A stretch of DNA of 64,000 nt from Cronobacter sakazakii. GTDB lineage: Bacteria; Pseudomonadota; Gammaproteobacteria; Enterobacterales; Enterobacteriaceae. Below the pieces are notes generated by a model. That model was not told the DNA's origin, made no database searches, and was given only the letters and a program-made list of their open reading frames with translations. The first letter of the stretch is position 1. Each line of letters opens with the position of its first letter. The translations under genes were made by a program, and so were the position numbers. Of this stretch, positions 9,489-20,760 are shown piece after piece. Where the stretch lies: NCBI RefSeq assembly GCF_000982825.1, contig NZ_CP011047.1, forward strand, positions 4,402,001-4,466,000. The letters run 5' to 3'.

Positions 9489-11429
9489 TCAGTAATCCCG
9501 CGCCTGCGCGCGTTTTTCGTTGATCTGTTGTGCCACCCGCTGAATACGTTCGCTGAGCGCCTGTTGCGCCACGCCGACGTTCCACCAGCTGCCATATTTG
9601 TGCACCATGGTTTTTGGCAGCACTTTGATATCGATAAGGGTGCTTACCGTCTCGCGCTGCGCCGCCTCCAGCGCGATTTTCAGCTCATCGAGCGTGGTGA
9701 CGCGCCAGGTTTTGCAGCCGTAGCCCGCCGCGATGGCGGCGAAATCCACCGGCACCAGCCCGCCGTTCAGCTGGCCGTTTTCGGCCGAGCGGAAGCGGAA
9801 CTCAGTGCCGAAGCTGTCCATGCCGTGCTCCATTTGCAGGTTGTTGATGCAGCCGTTCGCCATATTGTCGAACAGCAGCACGTTGACCTTCGCGCCCTCC
9901 TGAATCGATGTGACCAGCTCCGAATGCAGCATCATGAATGCGCCGTCGCCAACCATCGCGTAGACCTCGCGCTGCGGCTCGGCGAGTTTGACGCCAAGCG
10001 CCGCGCTCACCTCATACCCCATGCAGGAGTAGCCATATTCGACGTGATAAGCGTTGGGCGCGCGGGTGCGCCAGACGCGCTGCAAATCGCCCGGCAGGCT
10101 GCCCGCCGCCGCGACGATCACCGCCTCCTGCGGCAGCGTTTCGTTAAGGATGCCGAGCACGTTGCTCTGGGTCAGTGTGGAGTCAGTCAGCGCGCGGAAC
10201 TCCCGGTAGACCGACTCGCGATCGAGATGGTCGTCTATTTCCGGGATAAACCCTTTTTCCTGAAACGAGGCCTGATAAACGCGGTGCGTCTCTTTCATCT
10301 GGCGACTCTGCACGGCGGCGATCTGCTCGCCCCAGCCCGCCTGCCACGCGGTATCGCCAAGCGCACCGTCCAGCGCCGTCAGCGCCTCGCGGGCGTCGGC
10401 CAGCAGCGGAATGCCGTCGAGTTTCCAGGCGTCGAAGTTACTGACGTTAATATTGAGAAAGCGCACGTCGGGATGCTGGAAGATCCATTTCGAGGAGGTG
10501 GTGAAATCGGTAAAGCGGGTGCCGACGCCAATCACCAGATCCGCCTCTTTCGCCAGCAGATTAGCCGCGAGACAGCCCGTTTCGCCGACGCCGCCGACGT
10601 TATACGGATGCGACGAGATAAGCGTGCCTTTCCCCGCCTGCGTCTCCGCAAACGGAATACGATAGCGTTCGGCGAAGTGCGCCAGCGCCTCGCCAGCGCC
10701 TGAGTATTTCACCCCGCCGCCGCAGATAATCAGCGGCTTGCGGCTGGCGCGGATGGCCGCGACGGCATCATTAAGCTGCGCCTGGCTTGCCGGGCGGCGG
10801 TCAAGGCGATGCACGCGGCGGGCGAAGAACGACTGCGGGTAATCCCACGCTTCGCCCTGCACATCCTGCGGCAGCGCCAGCGTCACCGCGCCGGTTTCCG
10901 CCGGATCGGTCAGTACGCGCATGGCGTTGATACAGGCGCTCATCAGCTGTTCCGGGCGCGTAATGCGATCCCAGTATTTGCTGACGGCGCGAAAAGCGTC
11001 ATTGGTGCTGATGCTGAGATCGTAGCTCTGCTCTATCTGCTGCAATACCGGATCGGGCTGGCGGGTGGCGAAGACATCGCCCGGCAGCAGCAGAAGCGGA
11101 ATGCGGTTGGCCGTCGCCGTCGCGGCGGCGGTGATCATATTGGCGGCCCCTGGTCCTACCGACGAGGTGCAGGCGAGGATCTGGCGGCGCAGCGACTGTC
11201 TGGCGAAACCGGTCGCCGCATGGGCCATGCCCTGTTCGTTACGCCCCTGGTACAGACGCAACTCGCCGCTGTCCTGCTCCAGCGCCTGGCCCAGCCCCAG
11301 CACATTGCCATGGCCAAAGATGGCGAAAATGCCTTTTACGAATTTGACGGTTTCGCCATCCACTTCCAGGTACTGGTTATCAAGAAACTTCACCAGCGCC
11401 TGCGCCATTGTCAGTCTCAGCTTGCCCAT
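9489..11429 (-). CDS. iolD: 3D-(3,5/4)-trihydroxycyclohexane-1,2-dione acylhydrolase
   Basis: ThDP-dependent enzyme that opens the ring of the diketone made by IolE to give 5-deoxyglucuronate. It has the acetolactate synthase-like three-domain layout: N-terminal ThDP binding with GHGNVLGLG and a conserved Glu, the central domain, and the C-terminal pyrophosphate motif GDGAFMM...LFDN around residues 470-500. Length 646 aa is normal. Start MGKLRLTMAQAL has GGAAGG five bases upstream. First gene of the minus-strand arm, facing iolC across a 492-base regulatory region. Confidence 0.95.
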   Translation of the reverse strand: MGKLRLTMAQALVKFLDNQYLEVDGETVKFVKGIFAIFGHGNVLGLGQALEQDSGELRLYQGRNEQGMAHAATGFARQSLRRQILACTSSVGPGAANMITAAATATANRIPLLLLPGDVFATRQPDPVLQQIEQSYDLSISTNDAFRAVSKYWDRITRPEQLMSACINAMRVLTDPAETGAVTLALPQDVQGEAWDYPQSFFARRVHRLDRRPASQAQLNDAVAAIRASRKPLIICGGGVKYSGAGEALAHFAERYRIPFAETQAGKGTLISSHPYNVGGVGETGCLAANLLAKEADLVIGVGTRFTDFTTSSKWIFQHPDVRFLNINVSNFDAWKLDGIPLLADAREALTALDGALGDTAWQAGWGEQIAAVQSRQMKETHRVYQASFQEKGFIPEIDDHLDRESVYREFRALTDSTLTQSNVLGILNETLPQEAVIVAAAGSLPGDLQRVWRTRAPNAYHVEYGYSCMGYEVSAALGVKLAEPQREVYAMVGDGAFMMLHSELVTSIQEGAKVNVLLFDNMANGCINNLQMEHGMDSFGTEFRFRSAENGQLNGGLVPVDFAAIAAGYGCKTWRVTTLDELKIALEAAQRETVSTLIDIKVLPKTMVHKYGSWWNVGVAQQALSERIQRVAQQINEKRAQARDY

Positions 11430-11921
11430 TTTCGCCTTCCTTTTTCAGCCAGTGTCATGCAGGCTCGCTCTGATACTCTCTTTTAACGCGACCAGCCTGC
11501 CGGAATCTGTCTGGATTATAGGCAAACATTTTTTTCATAAAACCCAAATACAGATGAAATGTTTCATTTTGCGAGAGGGATCAAACTCTGTTTCATCAGG
11601 CCACGTTTTCTGTGGCGAAGATCGCGAAACGCGGCAACCTGCAACAGCGGGTGACAAACGATAAACCCGCACAGGCTATGCGTTTTCTCGGCTTGTCCGG
11701 CAGTGTGCCAGCGCTCCCGATCCAGACCCGGCTGACCGCGCCTGGCCATACGCAGAGTGGAATAGCGTTCACATTTCTGGTTTTTTAGTTTCAAAGTAAT
11801 TTGTAAATGAAATATTTATTTCTCATACTACGTTCAACCGTTAACCCTCAGGCTGCTTGCGGGCGCGCCGCCGGCTCTCCGGCCCTCTCGTGAAGCAGGC
11901 ATGCAAAAGGAAACCGTAGCT
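11430..11921. promoter_or_regulatory. Divergent iolD/iolC promoter region with candidate IolR sites
   Basis: Gene-free region between the two arms of the iol locus. Two short inverted repeats of one type stand out: ATGAAA-TG-TTTCAT at 11554-11567 and GAAATA-TT-TATTTC at 11809-11822. Similar repeats occur upstream of iolR and iolA, so they are candidate operators for the RpiR-type repressor. No coding sequence is seen here. Confidence 0.5.
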
Positions 11922-13835
11922 ATGAATGCAGCAGTTAAGCGGCTCGATGTCATTTGTATTGGCCGTGTTGCCGTGGATCTCTACGCGCAGCAGATCGGCG
12001 CCAGGCTTGAAGATGTGGCGACCTTCGCCAAATATCTCGGCGGCTCGTCAGGCAACGTCGCGTTCGGCACCGCAATCCAGGGGCTGAAATCGGCGATGCT
12101 GGCCCGCGTGGGGGATGAACATAATGGCCGTTTCCTGCGTGAAACGCTGTCGCGCGCAGGCGTCGACACCGAATACCTGATCACCGATAAACAGCGGCTG
12201 ACGGCGCTGGTGATGCTCGGCATTAAAGATCAGGAGACGTTCCCGCTTATCTTCTACCGCGACAACTGCGCCGATATGGCGCTCACGCCGCAGGATATTA
12301 ACGAAGATTACATCGCCTCCGCCCGCGCGCTGGCGGTGACCGGCACGCACCTCTCGCACCCGGACACCCGCGCCGCCGTGCTGAAAGCCCTGGAATACGC
12401 GCGCCGCCACGGGCTGCGTACCGCGCTGGATATCGACTACCGCCCGGTTCTGTGGGGGCTGACGTCGCCCGGCGACGGCGAAACGCGCTATGTGGAATCG
12501 GAGCAGGTCACGCGCCAGCTTCAGGAAGTGCTGCATCTGTTCGATCTGGTGGTCGGCACCGAAGAGGAGTTTCACATCGCGGGCGGCAGTACCGACACGC
12601 TGACCGCGCTGAAAAACGTCCGCCACGCCACCGGCGCCACGCTGGTCTGCAAGCGCGGGCCGATGGGGTGCGTGGTGCTGGAAGGCGCGGTGCCGGACAG
12701 CTGGGACGCCATCCCGCTTTATCAGGGTGTGCGGGTGGAGGTGCTGAACGTGCTTGGCGCGGGCGATGCGTTTATGTCCGGGCTGCTGCGCGGCTGGCTG
12801 AACGACGAAGGCTGGGAGCAGGCCTGCCGCTACGCCAACGCCTGCGGCGCGCTGGTGGTCTCCCGCCACGGCTGCGCCCCGGCGATGCCGACGCGCGCCG
12901 AACTTGATGACTACCTGGCCCGCGCCGAATTGGTGCCGCGCCCGGATCTCGACGCGCGCTTAAACCATCTGCATCGCGTCACCTCCCGCCGCCAGGCGTG
13001 GCCGGAGCTCTGTATTTTCGCCTTCGATCACCGCAAACAGCTCGCCGATCTGGCCCTGGACACCGGCTGCGATGAATCACGTATTCCGGCGCTGAAACAG
13101 TTGCTGCTACAGGCGGCGAAAGACGCGGCGCAGGAGGCGGGCCTCGCGGGCCGCAGCGGTATTCTGGCGGACAGCACTTACGGCCAGCGCACGCTCAATG
13201 CCATCACCGGCCAGGGCTGGTGGATTGGCCGCCCGATTGAGCTGCCCGGCTCGCGCCCGCTGCGCCTTGAGCATGGCGATATCGGCTCGCAGCTTGCAAG
13301 CTGGCCGCTGGAGCATGTGGTGAAATGTCTGGTGTTTTATCATCCGCACGATCCGGCCGCGCTTCGCGAACAGCAGGACGCGCTGCTGCTGGAGGTGTGG
13401 CGCGCCTGCCAGCAGTCGGGCCATGAACTGCTGCTGGAAGTGATCCTGCCGGAAAACGGGCCGGATAAAGACCAACAGCATTACCACACGATGCTGGCGC
13501 ATTTTTATCAGCTCGACATTAAGCCGGACTGGTGGAAACTGCCGCCGCTGGCGAGCCACCACTGGCAGGCCATCAGCGCGCTGATTGAAAAGGAAGATCC
13601 GTACTGCCGCGGCATTTTGCTGCTCGGGCTCGACGCGCCGCAGGAGCAGTTGCGCGAAGGCTTCACTGAGGCGGCGACGCATCCCATCATCAAAGGCTTC
13701 GCGGTCGGGCGCACCATTTTCGGCCAGCCGTCGCGCCGCTGGATGCAGGGCGAGCTTAGCGACGAGGCGCTGGTCCGTGAAGTGAAAAACAACTACCTGA
13801 CGCTTATCAACTTCTGGCGCGAAGCGCGCCGTTAA
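11922..13835 (+). CDS. iolC: Bifunctional 5-dehydro-2-deoxygluconokinase / DUF2090 aldolase-like fusion
   Basis: Residues 1 to about 325 are a PfkB-family kinase (GGSSGNVAFGTA near the sugar site; NVLGAGDAFMSG with the catalytic Asp and anion hole) that phosphorylates 2-deoxy-5-keto-gluconate. The remaining half (from about ITSRRQAWPELCIFAFDHR on) is DUF2090, a class I aldolase-like barrel seen in the IolC of many Proteobacteria, annotated as the aldolase giving dihydroxyacetone phosphate and malonate semialdehyde. No separate iolJ is present, so the fusion probably does both steps (inference). Start 11922 is chosen for the upstream AAAGGA; an ATG at 11901 precedes that site. Confidence 0.92.
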   Translation: MNAAVKRLDVICIGRVAVDLYAQQIGARLEDVATFAKYLGGSSGNVAFGTAIQGLKSAMLARVGDEHNGRFLRETLSRAGVDTEYLITDKQRLTALVMLGIKDQETFPLIFYRDNCADMALTPQDINEDYIASARALAVTGTHLSHPDTRAAVLKALEYARRHGLRTALDIDYRPVLWGLTSPGDGETRYVESEQVTRQLQEVLHLFDLVVGTEEEFHIAGGSTDTLTALKNVRHATGATLVCKRGPMGCVVLEGAVPDSWDAIPLYQGVRVEVLNVLGAGDAFMSGLLRGWLNDEGWEQACRYANACGALVVSRHGCAPAMPTRAELDDYLARAELVPRPDLDARLNHLHRVTSRRQAWPELCIFAFDHRKQLADLALDTGCDESRIPALKQLLLQAAKDAAQEAGLAGRSGILADSTYGQRTLNAITGQGWWIGRPIELPGSRPLRLEHGDIGSQLASWPLEHVVKCLVFYHPHDPAALREQQDALLLEVWRACQQSGHELLLEVILPENGPDKDQQHYHTMLAHFYQLDIKPDWWKLPPLASHHWQAISALIEKEDPYCRGILLLGLDAPQEQLREGFTEAATHPIIKGFAVGRTIFGQPSRRWMQGELSDEALVREVKNNYLTLINFWREARR

Positions 13836-13879
13836 CCTTCCCGCGGGGCGGCCCCGTCGCTCCGCGCCTTCCTGCTTCG

Positions 13880-13927
13880 TGAAATGAATCGCGTATTTCA
13901 TCCGGGAAAATGAAAAATTCGCTTCAT
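13880..13927 (+). promoter_or_regulatory. Candidate IolR operators upstream of iolR
   Basis: Two adjacent inverted repeats between iolC and iolR: TGAAAT-N9-ATTTCA at 13880-13900 and ATGAA-N8-TTCAT at 13910-13927. Placement suggests autoregulation of iolR; the spacing differs from the other sites, so this is tentative. Confidence 0.4.
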
Positions 13928-13981
13928 TTGATACACTGACACGAGCTTTCCTTCTTTTCCCCCTTTTATCAGGCACGATAC

Positions 13982-14836
13982 ATGGCAAATAATCCGACCC
14001 AGCTCTCCATCCTTCAGGATGAAATTCGTCGCCGGTATGACGACCTCAGCAAACGGCTTAAACAGGTGGCGCGCTACATTCTCGATAACAGCAACAGCGT
14101 CGCGTTCGATACCGTCGCCTCTATCGCCCGGCAGGCGGATGTGCCGCCTTCGACGCTTATCCGTTTCGCCAATGCGTTTGGCTTCAGCGGCTTTAATGAA
14201 ATGAAGCAGATGTTCAGACAGCATCTGATGGAAGAGACCGCCAACTATACCGAACGCGCGCGCCTGTTCCGCCAGACCGCCAGCGAAGAGACCAGCGCGC
14301 CGGAAACGCCGGGCGAAATTCTCAGCATGTTTACGATGGTTAATACCCAGGCGCTGCAACAACTGGCGATGCAGATGGCGCCGGAAGAGCTGGAAAAAGC
14401 GGTGAAGCTGCTGGCTGAGGCCGAGAATATCTACGTGATTGGCCTGCGCCGGTCGTTCAGCGTCGCGTCCTACCTCACCTACGCGCTGCGCCATCTCGAC
14501 CGTAAAGCGTTTCTGATTGACGGGCTGGGCGGCATGTTTACCGAACAGCTAAGCCTGGTGGGGCCGAAAGATGTGGTGGTGGCGGTGAGTTTCTCGCCCT
14601 ACTCCCGTGAAGTGGTTGAACTGGTAGAGCTGGGCGCGCAGCGCAAAGCGGGCCAGATTGCAATTACTGACAGCCAGGTAAGCCCGCTTGCCGCCTTCAG
14701 CGACGTCTGCTTTGTGGTGCGCGAAGCGCAGGTGGACGGCTTTCGCTCGCAGGTGGCGTCGCTCTGTCTCGCCCAGACGCTCGCCGTCTCGCTGGCGCTC
14801 GACAACAGCAAAACCACGCAGCAACAGACCGCGTAA
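13982..14836 (+). CDS. iolR: RpiR family transcriptional regulator of inositol genes
   Basis: 284 aa with an N-terminal HTH_6 domain (residues 10-85; AFDTVASIARQADVPPSTLIRFANAFGFSGF is split here by my reading into helix and recognition helix) and a C-terminal SIS sugar-phosphate-binding domain (residues 125-260; VIGLRRSFSVAS, AVSFSPYSREVVE). In gamma-proteobacterial iol loci this protein represses the catabolic genes and is released by a pathway intermediate. It follows iolC on the same strand after 146 bases containing candidate operators and ends at a bidirectional terminator shared with iolB. Confidence 0.9.
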   Translation: MANNPTQLSILQDEIRRRYDDLSKRLKQVARYILDNSNSVAFDTVASIARQADVPPSTLIRFANAFGFSGFNEMKQMFRQHLMEETANYTERARLFRQTASEETSAPETPGEILSMFTMVNTQALQQLAMQMAPEELEKAVKLLAEAENIYVIGLRRSFSVASYLTYALRHLDRKAFLIDGLGGMFTEQLSLVGPKDVVVAVSFSPYSREVVELVELGAQRKAGQIAITDSQVSPLAAFSDVCFVVREAQVDGFRSQVASLCLAQTLAVSLALDNSKTTQQQTA

Positions 14837-14857
14837 CGCCCCACGCGTCGCGACCAT

Positions 14858-14887
14858 AAAAAAACGGCCCTTCCGGGCCGTTTTTTT
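14858..14887. terminator. Bidirectional terminator between iolR and iolB
   Basis: Arms of 13 bases (AAAAAAACGGCCC / GGGCCGTTTTTTT) around loop TTCC. Serves the convergent iolR and iolA-iolB transcripts. Confidence 0.95.
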
Positions 14888-14895
14888 ATTCAGGC

Positions 14896-15705
14896 TTAAC
14901 GCCGCGGATAGTCATCGCTGTTGATCCAGGCGTGGTCCTCTTCCCAGGTAAACAGCCATTGGCGTTCCGGCCCGGCCATCACATTCAGGTAGTAACTGTC
15001 ATAACCCGCGATCGCCGCCACGGGATGATAGCCGCGCGGCACCATGACCACATCGTGATTGTAAGGCGCCATGCAGGCGTCCAGGCTACGGTCATCGGTA
15101 TAGACCCGCTGAAAAGCGAAGCCCTGCGGCGGATCGAAACGGTGGTAGTAGGTCTCTTCAAGCTGCGTCTCTTTCCCCGGCACCGGGGTGTCGTGCTTGT
15201 GCGCGGGCCAGGAGCTGGTGGCGCCCTCTTCGGTATAGACCTCCACCACCAGCAGACAGTCCGCCTCGCCGCTGTCCGGCAGGATGTTATGCACCAGCCG
15301 CTGGTTACGCCCTTTACCGCGATGCTCAACGCCCACCTCTTCAGGCGAAATCACCCTCGCAGGCCGCGTGCCCTTGCCCGGTGCGCTGCACACGGCAAGC
15401 TCCAGATCGGAATCGGCGGTCACTTCAATGCGCTCCTGCGGCGGCACGTAGACCGCCCACGGCGGCGTGCGCTCAAACGGCGACATCCGCCCGCCGAGGC
15501 CCGGAAACTCCGCGTTACGGGTTTTCACCGAGGCGAGCCCCGCCACCAGCACCAGGCACTGCTCCCGGTCGCCGCTCTCAAGCGTGAGCGTTTCGCCCTG
15601 TTTCAGCATCCAGACATCAAAGCCGATATAGCGCCAGCCGGCGCTTTCCGGGGTGATGTGCTGTATCTGGCGCGCGTCGCGCTGCGCCTTTGCAAGTAAC
15701 GACAT
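14896..15705 (-). CDS. iolB: 5-deoxy-glucuronate isomerase
   Basis: Isomerises 5-deoxyglucuronate to 2-deoxy-5-keto-gluconate, between the IolD and IolC steps. KduI/IolB double-cupin family, 269 aa. The metal site is visible as SSWPAHKHD, then EETYYHRFDP and, further on, VPRGYHPV. Last gene of a two-gene operon after iolA, 18 bases away, and followed directly by a terminator. Confidence 0.95.
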   Translation of the reverse strand: MSLLAKAQRDARQIQHITPESAGWRYIGFDVWMLKQGETLTLESGDREQCLVLVAGLASVKTRNAEFPGLGGRMSPFERTPPWAVYVPPQERIEVTADSDLELAVCSAPGKGTRPARVISPEEVGVEHRGKGRNQRLVHNILPDSGEADCLLVVEVYTEEGATSSWPAHKHDTPVPGKETQLEETYYHRFDPPQGFAFQRVYTDDRSLDACMAPYNHDVVMVPRGYHPVAAIAGYDSYYLNVMAGPERQWLFTWEEDHAWINSDDYPRR

Positions 15706-15723
15706 GGCTCCTCCTGGAAAAAC

Positions 15724-17229
<1,506 letters not shown>

Positions 17230-17585
17230 GCTTAGCCTCGTCGTCTGGAGGGGGTCAATGCGGGAGCCGTGGCGGCTCGCGTAAAAACATCTGTCTTCAT
17301 CCTGGCTAAATGAAATGAATATTTCAATAAAACCAATAAATGAAATTTAATTTTGGTGAGCATTGTCGCATTTTCGACGCAACCGCTTCTCTGCTTCTGC
17401 CACATTCACCCTTATCCTGAGAAAAAACGCGGAATATTACGCTTCTGGCAAGGAAACGCTGCCTCCACGATGGCTTTTTTGCGAAGCCGATCAAAGAAGC
17501 GAAATTTCAAATATTGCCAATTATGAAATAAATGTTTTGATTACAGGCAGGCCAGCTTTCATTCTGTGACTTCCAGGAGAGTACG
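17230..17585. promoter_or_regulatory. Divergent iolA / isomerase promoter region with candidate IolR site
   Basis: 356 bases without a gene, AT-rich. Holds TGAAAT-GAAT-ATTTCA at 17311-17326, the neatest copy of the inverted repeat found near iol promoters, and GAAATTTC at 17501-17508. Promoters for iolA (left) and the isomerase gene (right) must be here. Confidence 0.5.
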
Positions 17586-18407
17586 ATGACCATTGCACTG
17601 CACCGCTTCTGCGTTAACCGCAAAATCGCCCCGGCGCTGGATATCCCGGCGTTTTTTAAACTGGTCAACCGGCTTGGGCTGAATAAGGTCGAGCTGCGTA
17701 ACGATATGCCCGGCGGTAACGTCACCGACGATTTGAGCGCAGCGCAGGTGCGCGAGCTGGCGGCGCGTTACGACATCGACATTGTGACCATTAACGCCGT
17801 CTACCCGTTTAACCAGCGCACACCCGCGGTGCGCGAGCTGACCGAATCGCTGCTGAAAGACGCGCAGGCGGTGGGCGCGGCGGGGCTGGTGCTCTGTCCG
17901 TTAAACAACGGCACGCCCGTCGGGCCGGCGGAAACCCTGGCGGCATTGCAGGATCTTGCTCCGTTGTTTGACCATTACGGGATTCAGGGGCTGGTGGAGC
18001 CGCTTGGTTTTCCACAAAGCTCGCTGCGCTCGGCGGCCGAAGCGCAGACGCTTATTCGCGACGCGAAAGTGCCGTTTAAACTGCTGATCGACACCTTCCA
18101 CCATGCGCTCTACCCGCAGGCGGCGCAGGCGTTTTCCCAGGTGGATGTGTCGATGATAGGACTGGTGCACCTCTCCGGCGTTAACGATCCGCGCCCGCTT
18201 GAGACGCTGACCGACGATCAGCGCCTGATGCTGATGCCGGACGACAGGCTGGAGACGATCGCGCAGATCAAGGCGCTTGAGGCGCGCGGCTATCAGGGCA
18301 TTTACGCGTTCGAGCCGTTCTCTTCATCCATAGCGTCATGGCGCGAAGCGGATATTGAGCGGGAGATAGTCAACAGCATCGCGCTGGTGCAAGAAAACGT
18401 GGCCTGA
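17586..18407 (+). CDS. TIM-barrel inosose isomerase-like protein (IolI family)
   Basis: Protein of 273 aa, xylose isomerase-like TIM barrel. The metal-binding pattern is seen in GLVEPLGFP (Glu), LIDTFHHAL (Asp, His), IGLVHLSGVNDPR (His) and YAFEPFSSS (Glu), matching IolI-type 2-keto-myo-inositol isomerases. It would interconvert inosose isomers so that other inositol stereoisomers can enter the pathway (inference). It is transcribed away from iolA from the shared region. GGAG lies eight bases before the ATG. Confidence 0.8.
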   Translation: MTIALHRFCVNRKIAPALDIPAFFKLVNRLGLNKVELRNDMPGGNVTDDLSAAQVRELAARYDIDIVTINAVYPFNQRTPAVRELTESLLKDAQAVGAAGLVLCPLNNGTPVGPAETLAALQDLAPLFDHYGIQGLVEPLGFPQSSLRSAAEAQTLIRDAKVPFKLLIDTFHHALYPQAAQAFSQVDVSMIGLVHLSGVNDPRPLETLTDDQRLMLMPDDRLETIAQIKALEARGYQGIYAFEPFSSSIASWREADIEREIVNSIALVQENVA

Positions 18408-18539
18408 GGGCTAAGCGCGCCCGAAAACCGGCGATAAAATCACCTGTGGTCGGGGCGCGGTTTCAGGTATGATGCGAGGCCAGACCCCGCGGCGACAGGC
18501 GTCGTCGGGGTTGTCCTTTATTCAGAACCGAGCGCGTCA

Positions 18540-18797
18540 ATGAGAGTCACCCCGGCCAACACCCTTGAATCCATTATCTTTTGCCTGCTGTTTATTTTTT
18601 TCTTTCTGAATATCCCGCCGGTGCTTTTCGCACTGCTGCATACCGCCGAGCTACGCGACGTCGCCGCCGTGGTGAACGTGGTGCCTTTCCTTGATGACTT
18701 TAACGCCTATTTTATTGAACTGGCGGTGGTGTCGGTTATCTGTTCGCTGATAACGACCGTGGCGGGCAGAACGCTGTGGGCGCGCTGGGGCAGATGA
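18540..18797 (+). CDS. Small two-helix membrane protein, unknown function
   Basis: 85 aa. A first hydrophobic segment of mostly Phe/Leu (IIFCLLFIFFFLNIPPVLFALL) is broken here to stay short: residues 12-33; a second lies near residues 60-75. The upstream Shine-Dalgarno is weak. I do not recognise the family. Between the inositol locus and convergent maeA. Confidence 0.55.
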   Translation: MRVTPANTLESIIFCLLFIFFFLNIPPVLFALLHTAELRDVAAVVNVVPFLDDFNAYFIELAVVSVICSLITTVAGRTLWARWGR

Positions 18798-18815
18798 AAC
18801 AAACAACGGGAAGAG

Positions 18816-18839
18816 ACGCTGGCGCAGGCGCGCCAGCGT
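18816..18839. terminator. Possible terminator between the small membrane gene and maeA
   Basis: Perfect 10-base arms ACGCTGGCGC / GCGCCAGCGT with loop AGGC between convergent genes. No T run follows on either strand, so activity as an intrinsic terminator is uncertain. Confidence 0.4.
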
Positions 18840-18848
18840 GAAGCCGCA

Positions 18849-20549
18849 TCAGATAGAGGTGCGGCGGTAGCTGCGGTATTCCGGCAGCCAGAAGTTTTCC
18901 TCAATGGCCTGTAACAGCGCCTCGGCGGAAGTTTTCACCGCCACACCCTGCTGCTGCGCCATTTTGCCTACCGCGAATGCAATATCCTTCGACACCTGCT
19001 GAATATCCGTCAGCGGCGGCAGCACCAGGCCGCTGCCGGTATTGACCAGCGGCGAATGCGAGGCCAGCGCTTCACTCGCCGCCATCATCATTTCATCGGT
19101 CACGCGCAGCGCGCCGGACGAAATAATCCCAAGCCCGATGCCGGGGAAGATATAGGCGTTGTTGCACTGCGCAATCGGGTAGGTTTTCTCTTTCACCGTC
19201 ACCGGCTGGAACGGGCTGCCCGTCGCCACCAGCGCCGCGCCGTCGGTCCAGTTCAGGATGTCGTGCGGCGTCGCCTCGACGCGTGAGGTCGGGTTAGAGA
19301 GCGGCATAACAATCGGGCGGGCGCAGTGCTTGTGCATCTCGCGGATGATCTCTTCGGTGAAGAGCCCGGTCTGGCCAGAGACGCCGATGAGAATGTCCGG
19401 TTTGGCGTTGCGCACCACATCCAGCAGCGAGATCGAATCGCTCTGCGTATCCCAGCCCTGCAGGCTGTCGCGTTTTTGCACCAGCTTCGACTGGAACGAC
19501 AGCAGGTTTGGCATGTTGTCGGTCAGCAGGCCGAAACGGTCGACCATAAAGACACGGGCGCGCGCCTGTTCGTCGCTTAAGCCGCCTTCGGTGCGCATCC
19601 ACGCGATGATCTGCTCGGCGATGCCGCACCCGGCGGAGCCTGCGCCGAGGAAGACGATTTTCTGCTCGCTGAGCTGGCTGCCCGCCGCGCGGCTCGCGGC
19701 AATCAGCGTGCCGAGCGTCACCGCCGCGGTGCCCTGAATATCATCGTTAAAGCAGCAGATCTCGTCGCGATAGCGCTCAAGCAGCGGCATCGCGTTTTTC
19801 TGCGCGAAATCTTCAAACTGCAACAGCACGTTCGGCCAGCGCTGTTTCACCGCCTGGATAAAGTCATCAACGAACGCGTAATACTCGTCGTCGGTGATAC
19901 GCGGGTGACGCCAGCCCATATAGAGCGGATCGTTCAGCAACTGCTGGTTGTTGGTGCCGACATCCAGCACGATAGGCAGCGTATACGCCGGGCTGATGCC
20001 GCCGCAGGCGGTGTAGAGCGAGAGCTTGCCGATAGGAATGCCCATGCCGCCGATGCCCTGGTCGCCGAGGCCGAGAATACGCTCGCCGTCCGTCACCACG
20101 ATCACTTTGATGTTATGGATAGGCACGTTCTGCAGGATGTCATCCATGTTGTGGCGGTTCGGCCAGGAGATGAACACCCCGCGGGCGCGGCGGTAGATCT
20201 CAGAAAAACGTTCGCAGGCCGAGCCCACCGTCGGGGTGTAGATGATGGGCATCATCACCTCAAGATGGTTTTCCAGCAGGCGATAAAACAGGGTTTCGTT
20301 GGTGTCCTGGATGTTGCGCAGGTAAATGTGTTTATCAATATCCGTTTTGAAATCTTCAAACTGTCGCCACGCGCGCTCCGCCTGCTCTTCAATGGTTTCC
20401 ACCACTTCCGGCAACAGCCCCAGCAGGTTGAAGTTGCTGCGCTCCTCCATGCTGAAGGCGCTGCCCTTGTTCAGCAGCGGGAACTCCAGCAGAACGGGGC
20501 CGGCGTAGGGAATGTAAAGCGAACGGTTTTTTTTGTGTTTGATTTCCAT
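18849..20549 (-). CDS. maeA: NAD-dependent malic enzyme
   Basis: Oxidative decarboxylation of malate to pyruvate with NAD. Nearly collinear with E. coli MaeA (SfcA): LYIPYAGPVLLEFPLLNKGSAF near the N-terminus is identical in pattern (shown in part), then SQNRHN-like FISWPNRHNMDDIL, the nucleotide-binding FLGAGSAGCGIAE near residue 310 and the C-terminal EYRSYRRTSI. With the start at 20549 (MEIKHKKNRSLYI) the protein has 566 aa, as expected; the frame extends upstream without homology. Monocistronic. Confidence 0.95.
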   Translation of the reverse strand: MEIKHKKNRSLYIPYAGPVLLEFPLLNKGSAFSMEERSNFNLLGLLPEVVETIEEQAERAWRQFEDFKTDIDKHIYLRNIQDTNETLFYRLLENHLEVMMPIIYTPTVGSACERFSEIYRRARGVFISWPNRHNMDDILQNVPIHNIKVIVVTDGERILGLGDQGIGGMGIPIGKLSLYTACGGISPAYTLPIVLDVGTNNQQLLNDPLYMGWRHPRITDDEYYAFVDDFIQAVKQRWPNVLLQFEDFAQKNAMPLLERYRDEICCFNDDIQGTAAVTLGTLIAASRAAGSQLSEQKIVFLGAGSAGCGIAEQIIAWMRTEGGLSDEQARARVFMVDRFGLLTDNMPNLLSFQSKLVQKRDSLQGWDTQSDSISLLDVVRNAKPDILIGVSGQTGLFTEEIIREMHKHCARPIVMPLSNPTSRVEATPHDILNWTDGAALVATGSPFQPVTVKEKTYPIAQCNNAYIFPGIGLGIISSGALRVTDEMMMAASEALASHSPLVNTGSGLVLPPLTDIQQVSKDIAFAVGKMAQQQGVAVKTSAEALLQAIEENFWLPEYRSYRRTSI

Positions 20550-20760
20550 CTGTCTCACTCTTTTTTGCGCGGCAGAAGCCTCACCATTGGCTTTCTGGGA
20601 GCCGCGTCGGAACGGGCGGATTACCATAGCGGCACATAGTGTATAAGAAAGCGGCCCGGCACTCTTCCCTTAATGGACAGATTTGTCGCATCAATACCAT
20701 GCAATTTATTCATCATGAAGAATTTAGGGGAGACGCACTCCCCCATGAACGGTGTGGCCG

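Noticed and set aside
20727..20743. Terminator after lacY
   Set aside because: GGGGAG/CTCCCC hairpin is short and has no T run on the minus strand; left out as unsupported.
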